A stretch of 64,000 bases of DNA from positions 186,001 through 250,000 of the forward strand of contig NZ_VIGC02000001.1 in the NCBI RefSeq assembly GCF_006569185.2, in the 5' to 3' direction. Shown piece by piece: positions 39,773 through 47,316 of the stretch. Each line of letters opens with the position of its first letter. Within the stretch, counting starts at the first letter, position 1. Both the position numbers and the translations under genes were made by a program. A model generated the notes under the pieces. The model worked only from the letters and a program-made list of their open reading frames with translations. It made no database searches and had not been told where the DNA came from. This DNA is from Litorilinea aerophila (lineage in GTDB: Bacteria; Chloroflexota; Anaerolineae; Caldilineales; Caldilineaceae).

Positions 39773-42757
39773 TCACCCCCGCAGCGCCCGCCACACCCGC
39801 TCGGGCGTGAAGGGGATCTGGCGGATGCGCACGCCCACCGCGTGGTGGATGGCCGAGGCCACCGCCGGCGCCACCCCGTCCATGGGGATTTCCGCAATGG
39901 CTTTGGCCCCATAGGGCCCCGACGGCTCGTAGGTCTGCACCAGGATGGCCTGGAGCTCCGGCGTCTCGTCTGCGGCGAAGATGCGGTAGTCGCCAAAACG
40001 GGGGTTGACCACCCGACCCGCCGGGTCGTAGGCCATCTCCTCGCTCACGGCATAGCCCAACGCCTGAACCATGCCGCCTTCCACCTGCCCGGTGGCGGTG
40101 ATGGGGTTGATGGCGATGCCACAGTCCACCGCCATGACCAGCTTCTTCACCGTCACCTGGCCCGTCTCGGTATCCACCTCCACTTCTGCGTACTGGGCGG
40201 CAAAAGGCGGCGGACTCAGATAGCTCATGTGGCTGGCCGTGGCCATGATCTGGTGCTGGTCGGCCTGGTGGGTGGCGTGGAGGGCCACCTGGGCCAGGGA
40301 GACGGCGCGGCCATCTGGCGCCTTGACCTGGCTCTCCTCCAGGCGCAGCCGGTCCGGATCCATGCCGTCGAAGAAGTGGCGGGCCGCATGCTCCCGGATC
40401 TGGCGGGCCACCTCCTCCGCGGCCTTCATCACCGCGCCGCCGGAGATGTAGGTGGTGCTGCTGGCGTAGGCGCCGGTGTCGAAGGGGGTGAAGTCGGTGT
40501 CACTGGAGTAGATGATGATCTGCTCCAGTGGGACGCCCAGGGTCTCGGCCGCAATCTGGGCCAGGACCGTGTCGGAGCCGGTGCCCAGGTCGGTGGCGCC
40601 CACCAGGAGGTTGAAGCTGCCGTCGTCGTTAAGCTTGATGCTGGCTGCACCCATGTCCAACCCGGCGATGCCGGTGCCGTGCATGCAGATGGCCAGCCCC
40701 AGCCCCCGCCGAATGTGGGGTCGCGTCGGATCCTGGCGCCAGGCCGGGTCGTTGCGCCGCTCCCAGCCGATGGCCTGGGCCCCCTGCTGGACGCACTCCT
40801 CCAGGCCGCTGCTGCGCACCGTCTGGGCAAAGCCTTCCCGGCCCTCTCCCATGGCCTCGGCCATGGGCAACTCCTGGCCTACCTTGATCCAGTTGAGCCG
40901 CTTGAATTCCACCTGATCCATGCCGATGGCTTCGGCGAACTCCTCCATGTGCTGTTCCAGGGCGAAGAGGGCCTGGGGCGCGCCGTAGCCCCGAAATGCA
41001 CCCGGCACCGGCTTGTTGGTGTAGACCACGTCACAGTCGTAGCGGGCGTTGGGCAGCCAGTAGGTGCTCAGGGCCCGGAAGCCGGTGACCATCTGCACCG
41101 TCAGGCCGTGGGTGCCGTACGCGCCCGTGTCCCCCACCACCCGCACGTCCATAGCCACCAGCTTGCCCCGCTCGTCCACGCCAGAGCGGAAGCGCAAAAT
41201 CTGGGGGTGGCGGGTGCGCGCGCTGGTGAATTCCTGGGCGCGGGTGTACTCGAAGCGCACCGGCCGGCCGGTGGCAAGGGTCAGGTGGGCGCAGAGATCC
41301 TCGATGAGCATCTCCTGCTTGCCGCCGAAACCGCCGCCGATGCGGGGCTTGACCACCCGGATGCGCCGCACGGGCAGGCCGATGAGGGGCGCGACCATGC
41401 GCCGCACGTGGAAGGGCACCTGGGTGCTGGTCCGGATCACCAGCCGGTCGTCTTCATCCCACCAGGTCCAGACCACGTGGGGCTCGATGCTGGCCTGCTG
41501 CACCTGGTGGACCCGGTACTCGCTCTCGTAGACGTGGGCGGCCTGGGCCAGGGCCCGGTCCACGTCGCCGTGCTCCACGTGGATGTGGACCGCGATGTTG
41601 CGCTGGGGATCGTGGATGTCCACTGCGTCGGGCTCATCGTGGATGACCGGCGCACCCTCTCGCATGGCTTCCTCCGGGTCGAAGACCGCAGGCAGGGGCT
41701 CGTATTCCACTTCGATCAGCTCCAGGGCCTGCTGCACCAGCTCCGGCGTTTCCGCCGCGACGACGGCCACCCGGTCGCCCACATGGCGCACCTTGTTGTC
41801 CAGGCTCACCTGGTCGTAGGGCGGTGGGTTGGGGTAGCTCTGGCCGCCGGAGGCGTAGACCACCCGGGGCACATCCTCGTAGGTGAGCACTGCGTGGACG
41901 CCCGGCAGGGCCAGGGCCCTGGATTTGTCGATGCGGACGATGCGGGCGTGGGCGTGGGGGCTGGTGAGGAGGCCGCCGTAAAGCATGCCGGGCATCTCCA
42001 GGTCGTCGGCGAAGACGGGCCGGCCTTTGGCCAGCTTGACCGCATCCACCTTGGGTTCGGGCTTGTTGACCACCGCGGTCTGGGGCGGCGCGACCTTAGC
42101 CGGCACGGTGCGGGTGCGGGTCTGGGTGTCCACGCCCGAGGGATCCGGGCCAGGGTCGATGCCGGCGTCGCCATCGCCGGTGGGCCACTCGCCTTCCTCC
42201 ACCGCATCGACGATGGCCACGTCCAGGGGGGGCGGCTCCTCGCCCCGCAATTGGGCCGCGGCCCGCAGGATGGCCTGGACGGGCTTCAGGTAGCCGGTGC
42301 AGCGGCAGAGGACGCCGGCGATGGCCTCCCGCACCTGGGCTTCGGTGGGCGCGGGGTTCTCGTCCAGGAGTTTCTTGGCGGCCAGGAGCTGGGCCGGGGT
42401 ACAGTAGCCACACTGGATGGCCCCACAGCGGATGAATTGCTCCTGGAGGGGGTGGAGGGGAAGATTGGGGGATTGGGAGATTGGGGCGCTGGTCCCTTTG
42501 TCCCCCAGGCCCTCCACCGTGATAATGGATGCGCCGTCGGCCTGGGCGGCCAGCATCACCCCGCTGTTGACCAGCCGGTAGGAAGTGGGCTGCTCCGGCG
42601 TCCAGGTGAGCAGGACCGCGTCCGCGCCGCTCTCGCCAGTCTCGTCGCCGTGTTTGACGCTGTAGTAGCGCAGGCGGCGCAGGGCGGTGCGCAACAGCTC
42701 CCCAGGGTGGACGTCCACCTGGTGGAAAGTGCCGTTGACGGTCAGGGCAATCTGCAT
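39773..42757 (-). CDS. Xanthine-dehydrogenase-like Mo hydroxylase, Fe-S and Mo domains fused, first Fe-S cluster lost
   Basis: 994 residues from the ATG at 42757, with GGAAGGAG upstream. The N-terminal 85 residues align with the ferredoxin-like domain, but the KxGCxxGxCGxC pattern reads K35-H-G-D38-E-T-G-E-S43-G-A-D46, and the fourth ligand is G66 in LVNSG, so all four ligands are gone. The second [2Fe-2S] domain is intact (CGAIQCGYC near 108-117, LCRC near 150). After a linker of about 60 residues the Mo domain begins (GRPVFADDLEMPGM) and ends with GAKAIAE, whose E956 is the catalytic glutamate. Related to xanthine dehydrogenases and probably a purine or aldehyde hydroxylase; electrons must take a shorter route. 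The FAD subunit is two genes upstream. Confidence 0.9.
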   Translation of the reverse strand: MQIALTVNGTFHQVDVHPGELLRTALRRLRYYSVKHGDETGESGADAVLLTWTPEQPTSYRLVNSGVMLAAQADGASIITVEGLGDKGTSAPISQSPNLPLHPLQEQFIRCGAIQCGYCTPAQLLAAKKLLDENPAPTEAQVREAIAGVLCRCTGYLKPVQAILRAAAQLRGEEPPPLDVAIVDAVEEGEWPTGDGDAGIDPGPDPSGVDTQTRTRTVPAKVAPPQTAVVNKPEPKVDAVKLAKGRPVFADDLEMPGMLYGGLLTSPHAHARIVRIDKSRALALPGVHAVLTYEDVPRVVYASGGQSYPNPPPYDQVSLDNKVRHVGDRVAVVAAETPELVQQALELIEVEYEPLPAVFDPEEAMREGAPVIHDEPDAVDIHDPQRNIAVHIHVEHGDVDRALAQAAHVYESEYRVHQVQQASIEPHVVWTWWDEDDRLVIRTSTQVPFHVRRMVAPLIGLPVRRIRVVKPRIGGGFGGKQEMLIEDLCAHLTLATGRPVRFEYTRAQEFTSARTRHPQILRFRSGVDERGKLVAMDVRVVGDTGAYGTHGLTVQMVTGFRALSTYWLPNARYDCDVVYTNKPVPGAFRGYGAPQALFALEQHMEEFAEAIGMDQVEFKRLNWIKVGQELPMAEAMGEGREGFAQTVRSSGLEECVQQGAQAIGWERRNDPAWRQDPTRPHIRRGLGLAICMHGTGIAGLDMGAASIKLNDDGSFNLLVGATDLGTGSDTVLAQIAAETLGVPLEQIIIYSSDTDFTPFDTGAYASSTTYISGGAVMKAAEEVARQIREHAARHFFDGMDPDRLRLEESQVKAPDGRAVSLAQVALHATHQADQHQIMATASHMSYLSPPPFAAQYAEVEVDTETGQVTVKKLVMAVDCGIAINPITATGQVEGGMVQALGYAVSEEMAYDPAGRVVNPRFGDYRIFAADETPELQAILVQTYEPSGPYGAKAIAEIPMDGVAPAVASAIHHAVGVRIRQIPFTPERVWRALRG

Positions 42758-42820
42758 GGCTTGCTCCTTCCAGTCGTCGCTACGATCGGCGGCCATCGCC
42801 GGTTGAAATCGCAATCGAAA

Positions 42821-42873
42821 TGACTTCCCTGCAAGAAGGACATTTTTCAACGCAAAGACGCAAAGGCGCAGAG
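42821..42873 (+). repeat. Dispersed CGCAAAGRCGC repeat (copy 2)
   Basis: TGACTTCCCTGCAAGAAGG, then CATTTTTCAACGCAAAGACGCAAAGG: nearly identical to the opening of 21541-21600. It separates the Mo hydroxylase gene from the Uma2 gene. Confidence 0.7.
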
Positions 42874-42888
42874 GATTGCCGGGTTCCG

Positions 42889-43605
42889 CTATTCTGCCGC
42901 GTCCTCGGTTGAGGCAGCCGCGGCGCCGGGCCCGCCCGGCCCAGGGCGCTGTTGGGCGTCCATTCCGGCCTGCAGCGTGGCCAGCACCGTGGGCAAGTCA
43001 TGGCGCAGCAGGGCTGGGACGTTCAGCCACAGGCCCGGGAAGACCTGGCTGCGGATGACGCCTGTATCGTCCGGTTCCACCTGGACATAGCGGCCCTCAT
43101 GAAGGCGAAACCAGTGGATTGCATTCTCGTGCAAGGTCCACACCATGTATTCCTGCACGCCGTTGCGCCGGTAGGCGTTGCGCTTCTCATAGAGATCGTA
43201 TGCCGCGCTGCTGCTCGCGATTTCCACGATCAGCTCCGGCGGCCCCACCACGTAGTCTTCGTCGTTTACCCGGGAAGAGCCGCCCTCCACCTTGCGCAGC
43301 AACACATCCGGCTGCACCTCGTTGTCCCCGTCCAAAATGACCGTGGCGTTGTCGGCCAATTCCGTTCCGGAAGTGTACGCCGAGTAGAAACTCAGCCAGC
43401 CGATGATCGCTGCATGCGCGCGGGCATGGTTCATACGAGTCGGTGAGGGCATATGCACGATCCCTTCCACGAGTTCAGCTTTGATTTCCTCTCCCAGGGC
43501 TGCGTAGCGTCGATGGAACTCCACCTGGGTCAGGTGGTCGCCGTTCTCCAGGCCCGGCACAGCGTCCTGCTTTCCATACGCCATTCTGGTTGCCGTCATC
43601 ACCAT
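42889..43605 (-). CDS. Uma2-family (DUF820) restriction-endonuclease-like protein
   Basis: 238 residues from the ATG at 43605, which has GAGGAGG upstream. The PD-(D/E)XK-like core is visible: VEGIVHMPSP, then VQPDVLL and PELIVEIASSSAAYD, followed by KRNAYRRNGVQEYMVW. Uma2 proteins are abundant in Cyanobacteria and Chloroflexota; their nuclease fold is established but their biological role is not. It sits inside the Mo hydroxylase cluster, 34 bp after the FAD-subunit stop, and may be a passenger. The C-terminus is a low-complexity PGPGGPGAAAA tail. Confidence 0.88.
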   Translation of the reverse strand: MVMTATRMAYGKQDAVPGLENGDHLTQVEFHRRYAALGEEIKAELVEGIVHMPSPTRMNHARAHAAIIGWLSFYSAYTSGTELADNATVILDGDNEVQPDVLLRKVEGGSSRVNDEDYVVGPPELIVEIASSSAAYDLYEKRNAYRRNGVQEYMVWTLHENAIHWFRLHEGRYVQVEPDDTGVIRSQVFPGLWLNVPALLRHDLPTVLATLQAGMDAQQRPGPGGPGAAAASTEDAAE

Positions 43606-43639
43606 CCGGTCCTCCTCACCTAACTGCCCAATCACCGAA

Positions 43640-44395
43640 TCACCCGATCCCCAATCCCCCCTGTGCTTCTGCCAATGCGCGCCTGGTCAACACTGGCACC
43701 ATGGCCCGGCGGTAGTCGGCGCTGCCCTTGAAGTTATCGGGTGGGTCCAGGGGCGAGCCCTGGAGCACGGGCCGGGCCGCCACGCCGCAGAGGGCCACCC
43801 GGGAGCGCCCCTCGTCGTCCACCACGGCCACCGCGGCCACGATGGGCCGGTCCGACGGGGTGCGGGCCACCCGGGCCAGTCCGCCCCGTGGGGGACCGGG
43901 CAGGGGAATCCGCACTTCGGTGATCAGACCGTGGATCTGGGTGAGCTGCTCCAGGGGGATCTCGACGACGCCGTCGGCTTCGTGGAGCACCACCGTGGCG
44001 CCCAGGGCCAGCAGCCCGGCGTAGAATTCGCTGTCGTAAGCAGCGACGGCCACCACGCCGCCCACGGTGGCGGCGTTGCGCAGGTTGATGGGTCCTTCGC
44101 CCCGGGCGGCCCGACGCAACAGGCCATGGGCCAGGCTGCCGGCCACCGGGTGTTCGCAGACGTCGCTCAGGGTGGCCATGGCGCCCAGGCGCAGAACGGA
44201 CTCGTCGCCCTGGACGTAGTTTAAGCCCAGGGCGCGCAGATCCACCACGCCGTCCACATCCCGGATCGCCCGGGTCTCCAGCCGGCCGACCAGGTCGGTA
44301 CCGCCGGCCAGGGGCACCCGCCGCCCCGGCTCCTGCAACAGGGCCAGGGCCTCCTGCAGGGTCTTGGGTCGATGATATTCTTGCAAAATCGCCAT
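43640..44395 (-). CDS. FAD-binding subunit of a molybdenum hydroxylase (CoxM/XdhB type)
   Basis: 251 residues from the ATG at 44395, preceded by GGAAGGTGA. FAD-binding blocks are VPLAGGTDLVGRLE near residue 30 and INLRNAATVGGVVAVA near 105, the latter the usual TxGG motif, with VALCGVAARPV near the end. It passes electrons from the Fe-S clusters to NAD+ or another acceptor. It is slightly shorter than most members (about 280-290). It lies only 19 bp after the TGA-containing thioredoxin/NHL gene, so they are probably co-transcribed, and it most likely partners the 39773 protein. Confidence 0.88.
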   Translation of the reverse strand: MAILQEYHRPKTLQEALALLQEPGRRVPLAGGTDLVGRLETRAIRDVDGVVDLRALGLNYVQGDESVLRLGAMATLSDVCEHPVAGSLAHGLLRRAARGEGPINLRNAATVGGVVAVAAYDSEFYAGLLALGATVVLHEADGVVEIPLEQLTQIHGLITEVRIPLPGPPRGGLARVARTPSDRPIVAAVAVVDDEGRSRVALCGVAARPVLQGSPLDPPDNFKGSADYRRAMVPVLTRRALAEAQGGLGIG

Positions 44396-44414
44396 ATCGG
44401 TCACCTTCCCCGCT

Positions 44415-45902
44415 TCATAGTGCCAGGGTCCACAGCTCCCGGCGGGCCAGGTCGCCCACCCGGATGCAGTGGTTGTTGGTATCCGCCATGTAGAGGCGGC
44501 CGTTGGCCACGGCCACGCCTTCGGGCTCGTAGAGTTGGGCCTGGGCAAAGGGGCCGTCCACGGCACCGGCTGTACCTGTGCCCACGAGGGTGGCTACCTT
44601 GCCGGTGGTGGGATCCAGGGTCTTGATCTTGTGGTTGTAGCTGTCGGCGATGTAGAGCAGCTCGCCGTCGGTGGCCAGGCCGGTGGGATGTTGCAGGCGC
44701 ACGGCCGCGCCCACGCCGTCCACGTCGCCGAATTCAAACAGCCCCTGCCCCACCAGGGTCATCACCTGCATCTGCTCATCCAGGGTGATGGCCCGGATGG
44801 CGCTGGCCTCGGCGTCGGCCACGAAGAGGTGGCCCATGGCCAGGGCCAGGTCGCTGGGCTGGTTGAAGCTGGCCCGATCCCGGGGGCCATCCACCAGGGC
44901 TTCCCGGCCGTTGCCGGCAAAGACGCCCAGCCGCTCCTCGTCGATGAGCACCCAGATCTGGTGGGAGCCGGCCATGGCGATGAAGAGGACGTTCTCCAGC
45001 GGGGCCAGGGCCCAGGGCGAGCGCAGGTCGATGGCCGTGGGCTCGGTGGTTTGGGGCTGGGGCCCCCGCCCCTTCCGACCGGTGCCGGCCACGGTGCGCA
45101 CCGTTTCCCGCACCAGGTCGATGGCCCGGATGGCGTGGTTTTCGGTATCGGCCACGTAGAGGGTGGTGCCTCGCAGGGCCAGGCCGTGGGGATCGTGGAG
45201 GGCGGCCTGGGCGATGGGTCCATCCGCCAGGCCTGGTTCCCCCCGGCCGAACACCCGCACGATTTCGCCGGACCGGCCCTCCAGGTCCAGCTGCACCTCC
45301 AGGATCCGGTGGTGGCCTGTGTCGGCCACGAAGAGGCGGTCGCCCGCCGCGTACAGCACCTTGGATGGGTAATGGAGCGGCCTGGGCTCTGTCGCCAGCT
45401 CCCGGCGCAGCCCGGGCACGGGGGTGCGATCCAGCAGGCCCTGGCTCTCCGCCTCCGCGATGAGCTCATCCAGCAGGGGGTAGAGGTCGGACGCCTCCAC
45501 CTCGCCGGCGTGCTGGGCCACCACCTTGCCGGCCGGGTCGATGAGGATCAGGGTAGGCCAGGCGCGCACGCCGTAGCGGCTCCAGATCTGGAAGTCGGCA
45601 TCGTTGACCACCGGGTGGTGGATGCCGTGGCGCTGGACCGCCTGGCGGATGTTTTCCGTCTGTTTCTCCGCGGGGAACTTGGCCGAGTGGACGCCGATCA
45701 CCACCAGCTCCTCGGGATAACGGGCTTGAAGTCGACGCAACTGCGCGACGTTGTGATGGCAATTAATTCAACAGAAGGTCCAGAACTCCAGCAACACGAA
45801 CTTGCCCCGCAGTGCCCGCAGGGTGAGGGGCTGCTCCACGTTGATCCAATCCAGGTGGGCCGGAAATTCTGGCGCGTTCACTTTACTACGATAGGGTTGC
45901 AT
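44415..45902 (-). CDS. Thioredoxin-like/NHL-repeat protein with in-frame TGA in the redox motif (putative selenoprotein)
   Basis: 495 codons from the ATG at 45902 (GAGGGAG ribosome site), if the TGA at 45770-45768 (codon 45) is read through. Residues 25-170 form a thioredoxin-like domain: VLLEFWTFC-TGA-INCHHNVAQLRRL, then VVIGVHSAKFPAEKQ and AWPTLILIDPAGKVV. Homologues of this TlpA/NHLRC2-like family carry CCINC here, so TGA replaces the first cysteine of the CxxC pair and would give UxxC. Both flanks stay in one frame with no other damage. Residues 175-490 contain six NHL repeats (LFVADTGHH, LYVADTENH, LYIADSYNH, LYMADTNNH), a beta-propeller. A SECIS-like hairpin follows the TGA. The alternative is a nonsense mutation. 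It leads the FAD-subunit operon. Confidence 0.8.
45726..45771 (-). other. Candidate bacterial SECIS element
   Basis: In the mRNA, 18 bases after the UGA, a hairpin GUCGCGC-AGUU-GCGUCGAC forms (45749-45731), a 7-bp stem with one bulged U and a loop with G at its second position. A lower 5-bp stem UUGAA/UUCAA (45771-45767 with 45730-45726) encloses the UGA itself. The UGA-to-loop distance is 25 bases. This agrees with the known bacterial SECIS pattern (loop 16-37 bases after UGA, G among its first two bases). Confidence 0.6.
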
Positions 45903-46065
45903 GGGCTCCCTCGATTCCATTCCAATCAACCTGTTCGGAAGCTCGCCTTCAGCCGATGCCGCTACCTTCTCACCGGGTGGGTCCCGACGGCGATCCATGG
46001 CCACGGCGTGGACGGTGCGCAGTGCCCCAGGGTTGGGGTGTCGGGCCGGCGCCTGATTTACGGGC

Positions 46066-46094
46066 AGTATAGCATGCAAGCCATGGGGGTTCAA
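46066..46094 (-). promoter_or_regulatory. Promoter of the thioredoxin/NHL gene
   Basis: On the minus strand TTGAAC (46094-46089), 17 bp, TATACT (46071-46066). The leader to the ATG at 45902 would be about 155 bases. Confidence 0.55.
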
Positions 46095-46166
46095 GGAGGC
46101 CCCGGACGCCAGCAGAAGGCCGAAAAGATGCCCAATCGGGGGCGTGTCCGGGCCCCAAAAAAGGGG

Positions 46167-46226
46167 TTGACGGGATCTGCAAAACCAGGTATGATGATGA
46201 ATGGAATCCCTTTCCATATACTGGAA
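46167..46226 (+). promoter_or_regulatory. IclR gene promoter with overlapping operator
   Basis: TTGACG (46167-46172), 17 bp, TATGAT (46190-46195) form a strong promoter. Around the expected start site lie two overlapping inverted repeats of TGGAA: TGGAA-TCCCT-TTCCA (46202-46216) and TTCCA-TATAC-TGGAA (46212-46226). IclR-family regulators bind such TGGAA-type palindromes, so autoregulation is likely. Confidence 0.65.
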
Positions 46227-46276
46227 TTTCATTTGCTCCCCCATCCGGTTCCGTCCCGGCAGCAAGGGCTCAACCC

Positions 46277-47080
46277 ATGGGCACCGTCATCCAGTCTGTT
46301 CTCAAGGCCATCGACATCCTGCATCTTTTCAGCCCGGATGAACCCCGCCTCTCCCTGGGCGAGATCAGCCGGCGCCTGAACCTGCCCAAAAGCACGGCCC
46401 ACAACCTGGTCAACACCCTGGCTGCACGCCATTTCATCGAACAGCAGGAGGACGGACGTTATGCCCTGGGGCCGGCGATCATCGCGCTGACCCAGGCCGT
46501 GCGCATCAACGTGGAGCTGCGGGATGTGGCCGCGCCCCTCCTGCGGGAGCTGGCCGAAACCGCCCGGGAGTCGGTCTATCTGGCCGTGCTGGACGGCACC
46601 TTCGCCCTGTACATCTACGCGGTGGAGTCGTCGGCCCGGCTGCGGGCCCGCACCGCGGTGGGCGACCGGGCCCACCTGCATTGCACCTCGGTGGGCAAGG
46701 CCATGCTCAGCGCCCTGCCCGAAGCACAGGTCCGGGCGATCATCCGGGAGGTGGGCCTGCCCCGCTTCACCGACCGCACCCTGACCGACCCGGAGGCGCT
46801 GCTGCAGGAGCTGGCCGAGACCCGGCAGCGGGGCTTCGCACTGGACCGGGGCGAGCATGAAGCCCACAACTACTGCGTGGGGGCGCCTATCTTCGACCGC
46901 CGGGGCCAGGTGATCGCGGCTTGCAGCGTCTCCGGCACGGATCCGGCCATCCTGGGGGAGCGGCTGCCTGACCTGGCGGCCCGGGTCCTCTACGTGGCCC
47001 AGGAAATCGGCCGCTACCAGGGCTATCTGCCCTCCCGCAGCGCTATGATCCACACCAACCACGGCCCCCTGGGTGCCTGA
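46277..47080 (+). CDS. IclR-family transcriptional regulator
   Basis: 267 residues. The N-terminal winged helix has [22 protein letters not shown] as its recognition region (about 28-49). The C-terminal effector domain (80-250) shows [39 protein letters not shown], and CSVSGT, all typical. IclR proteins usually control uptake and breakdown of a carbon source and bind a small-molecule effector. It lies upstream of, and in the same direction as, an ABC importer and sugar-processing genes, which are the probable regulon. Palindromes at its own promoter suggest autoregulation. Confidence 0.93.
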   Translation: MGTVIQSVLKAIDILHLFSPDEPRLSLGEISRRLNLPKSTAHNLVNTLAARHFIEQQEDGRYALGPAIIALTQAVRINVELRDVAAPLLRELAETARESVYLAVLDGTFALYIYAVESSARLRARTAVGDRAHLHCTSVGKAMLSALPEAQVRAIIREVGLPRFTDRTLTDPEALLQELAETRQRGFALDRGEHEAHNYCVGAPIFDRRGQVIAACSVSGTDPAILGERLPDLAARVLYVAQEIGRYQGYLPSRSAMIHTNHGPLGA

Positions 47081-47274
47081 GTTTTCGGCAGCTCCGTTTA
47101 TCGTTCAGCCGTCCGGAACATACGTTCTCCGATCCAACCTGTCGAGAGTAAAAATCGGGCATCGACGCCCCAAGGCCCGAGGAAAGGAGGCCCACCAGAT
47201 TCGATTCACCCTGCGCTCCCCCTGAATGCTTGCTGGAAATGGCACGTACACCCGAATTCCATCAGCACCCAACG

Positions 47275-47303
47275 TTTCACGTACAAAAGTTTTCACGTAC
47301 AAA
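47275..47303 (+). promoter_or_regulatory. Tandem TTTCACGTACAAA repeat before the importer operon
   Basis: Two exact 13-base copies (47275-47287 and 47291-47303) at a 16-bp step; the second runs into the ribosome site of the binding-protein gene. A third CACGTACA occurs at 47243. It may be a regulator or RNA-binding site, or an accidental duplication. Confidence 0.4.
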
Positions 47304-47316
47304 GGAGAGAACCACC

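Noticed and set aside
39842-42823. 993-codon open frame on the + strand, antisense to the Mo hydroxylase
   Set aside because: It is the mirror of a high-GC gene. The residues are low-complexity (many H, G, V, D) with no domain, while the minus-strand protein has clear Fe-S and Mo motifs.
45768-46265. Two separate genes: a 165-residue protein ending at the TGA and a second protein starting at 45740
   Set aside because: The upstream piece only becomes protein-like from about 45902, and the second piece begins in the middle of the thioredoxin motif with no ribosome site. The two halves make one known fold in one frame.
44469-46379. 636-codon + strand frame opposite the thioredoxin/NHL gene
   Set aside because: A shadow reading of the NHL repeats that also runs through the IclR promoter region.
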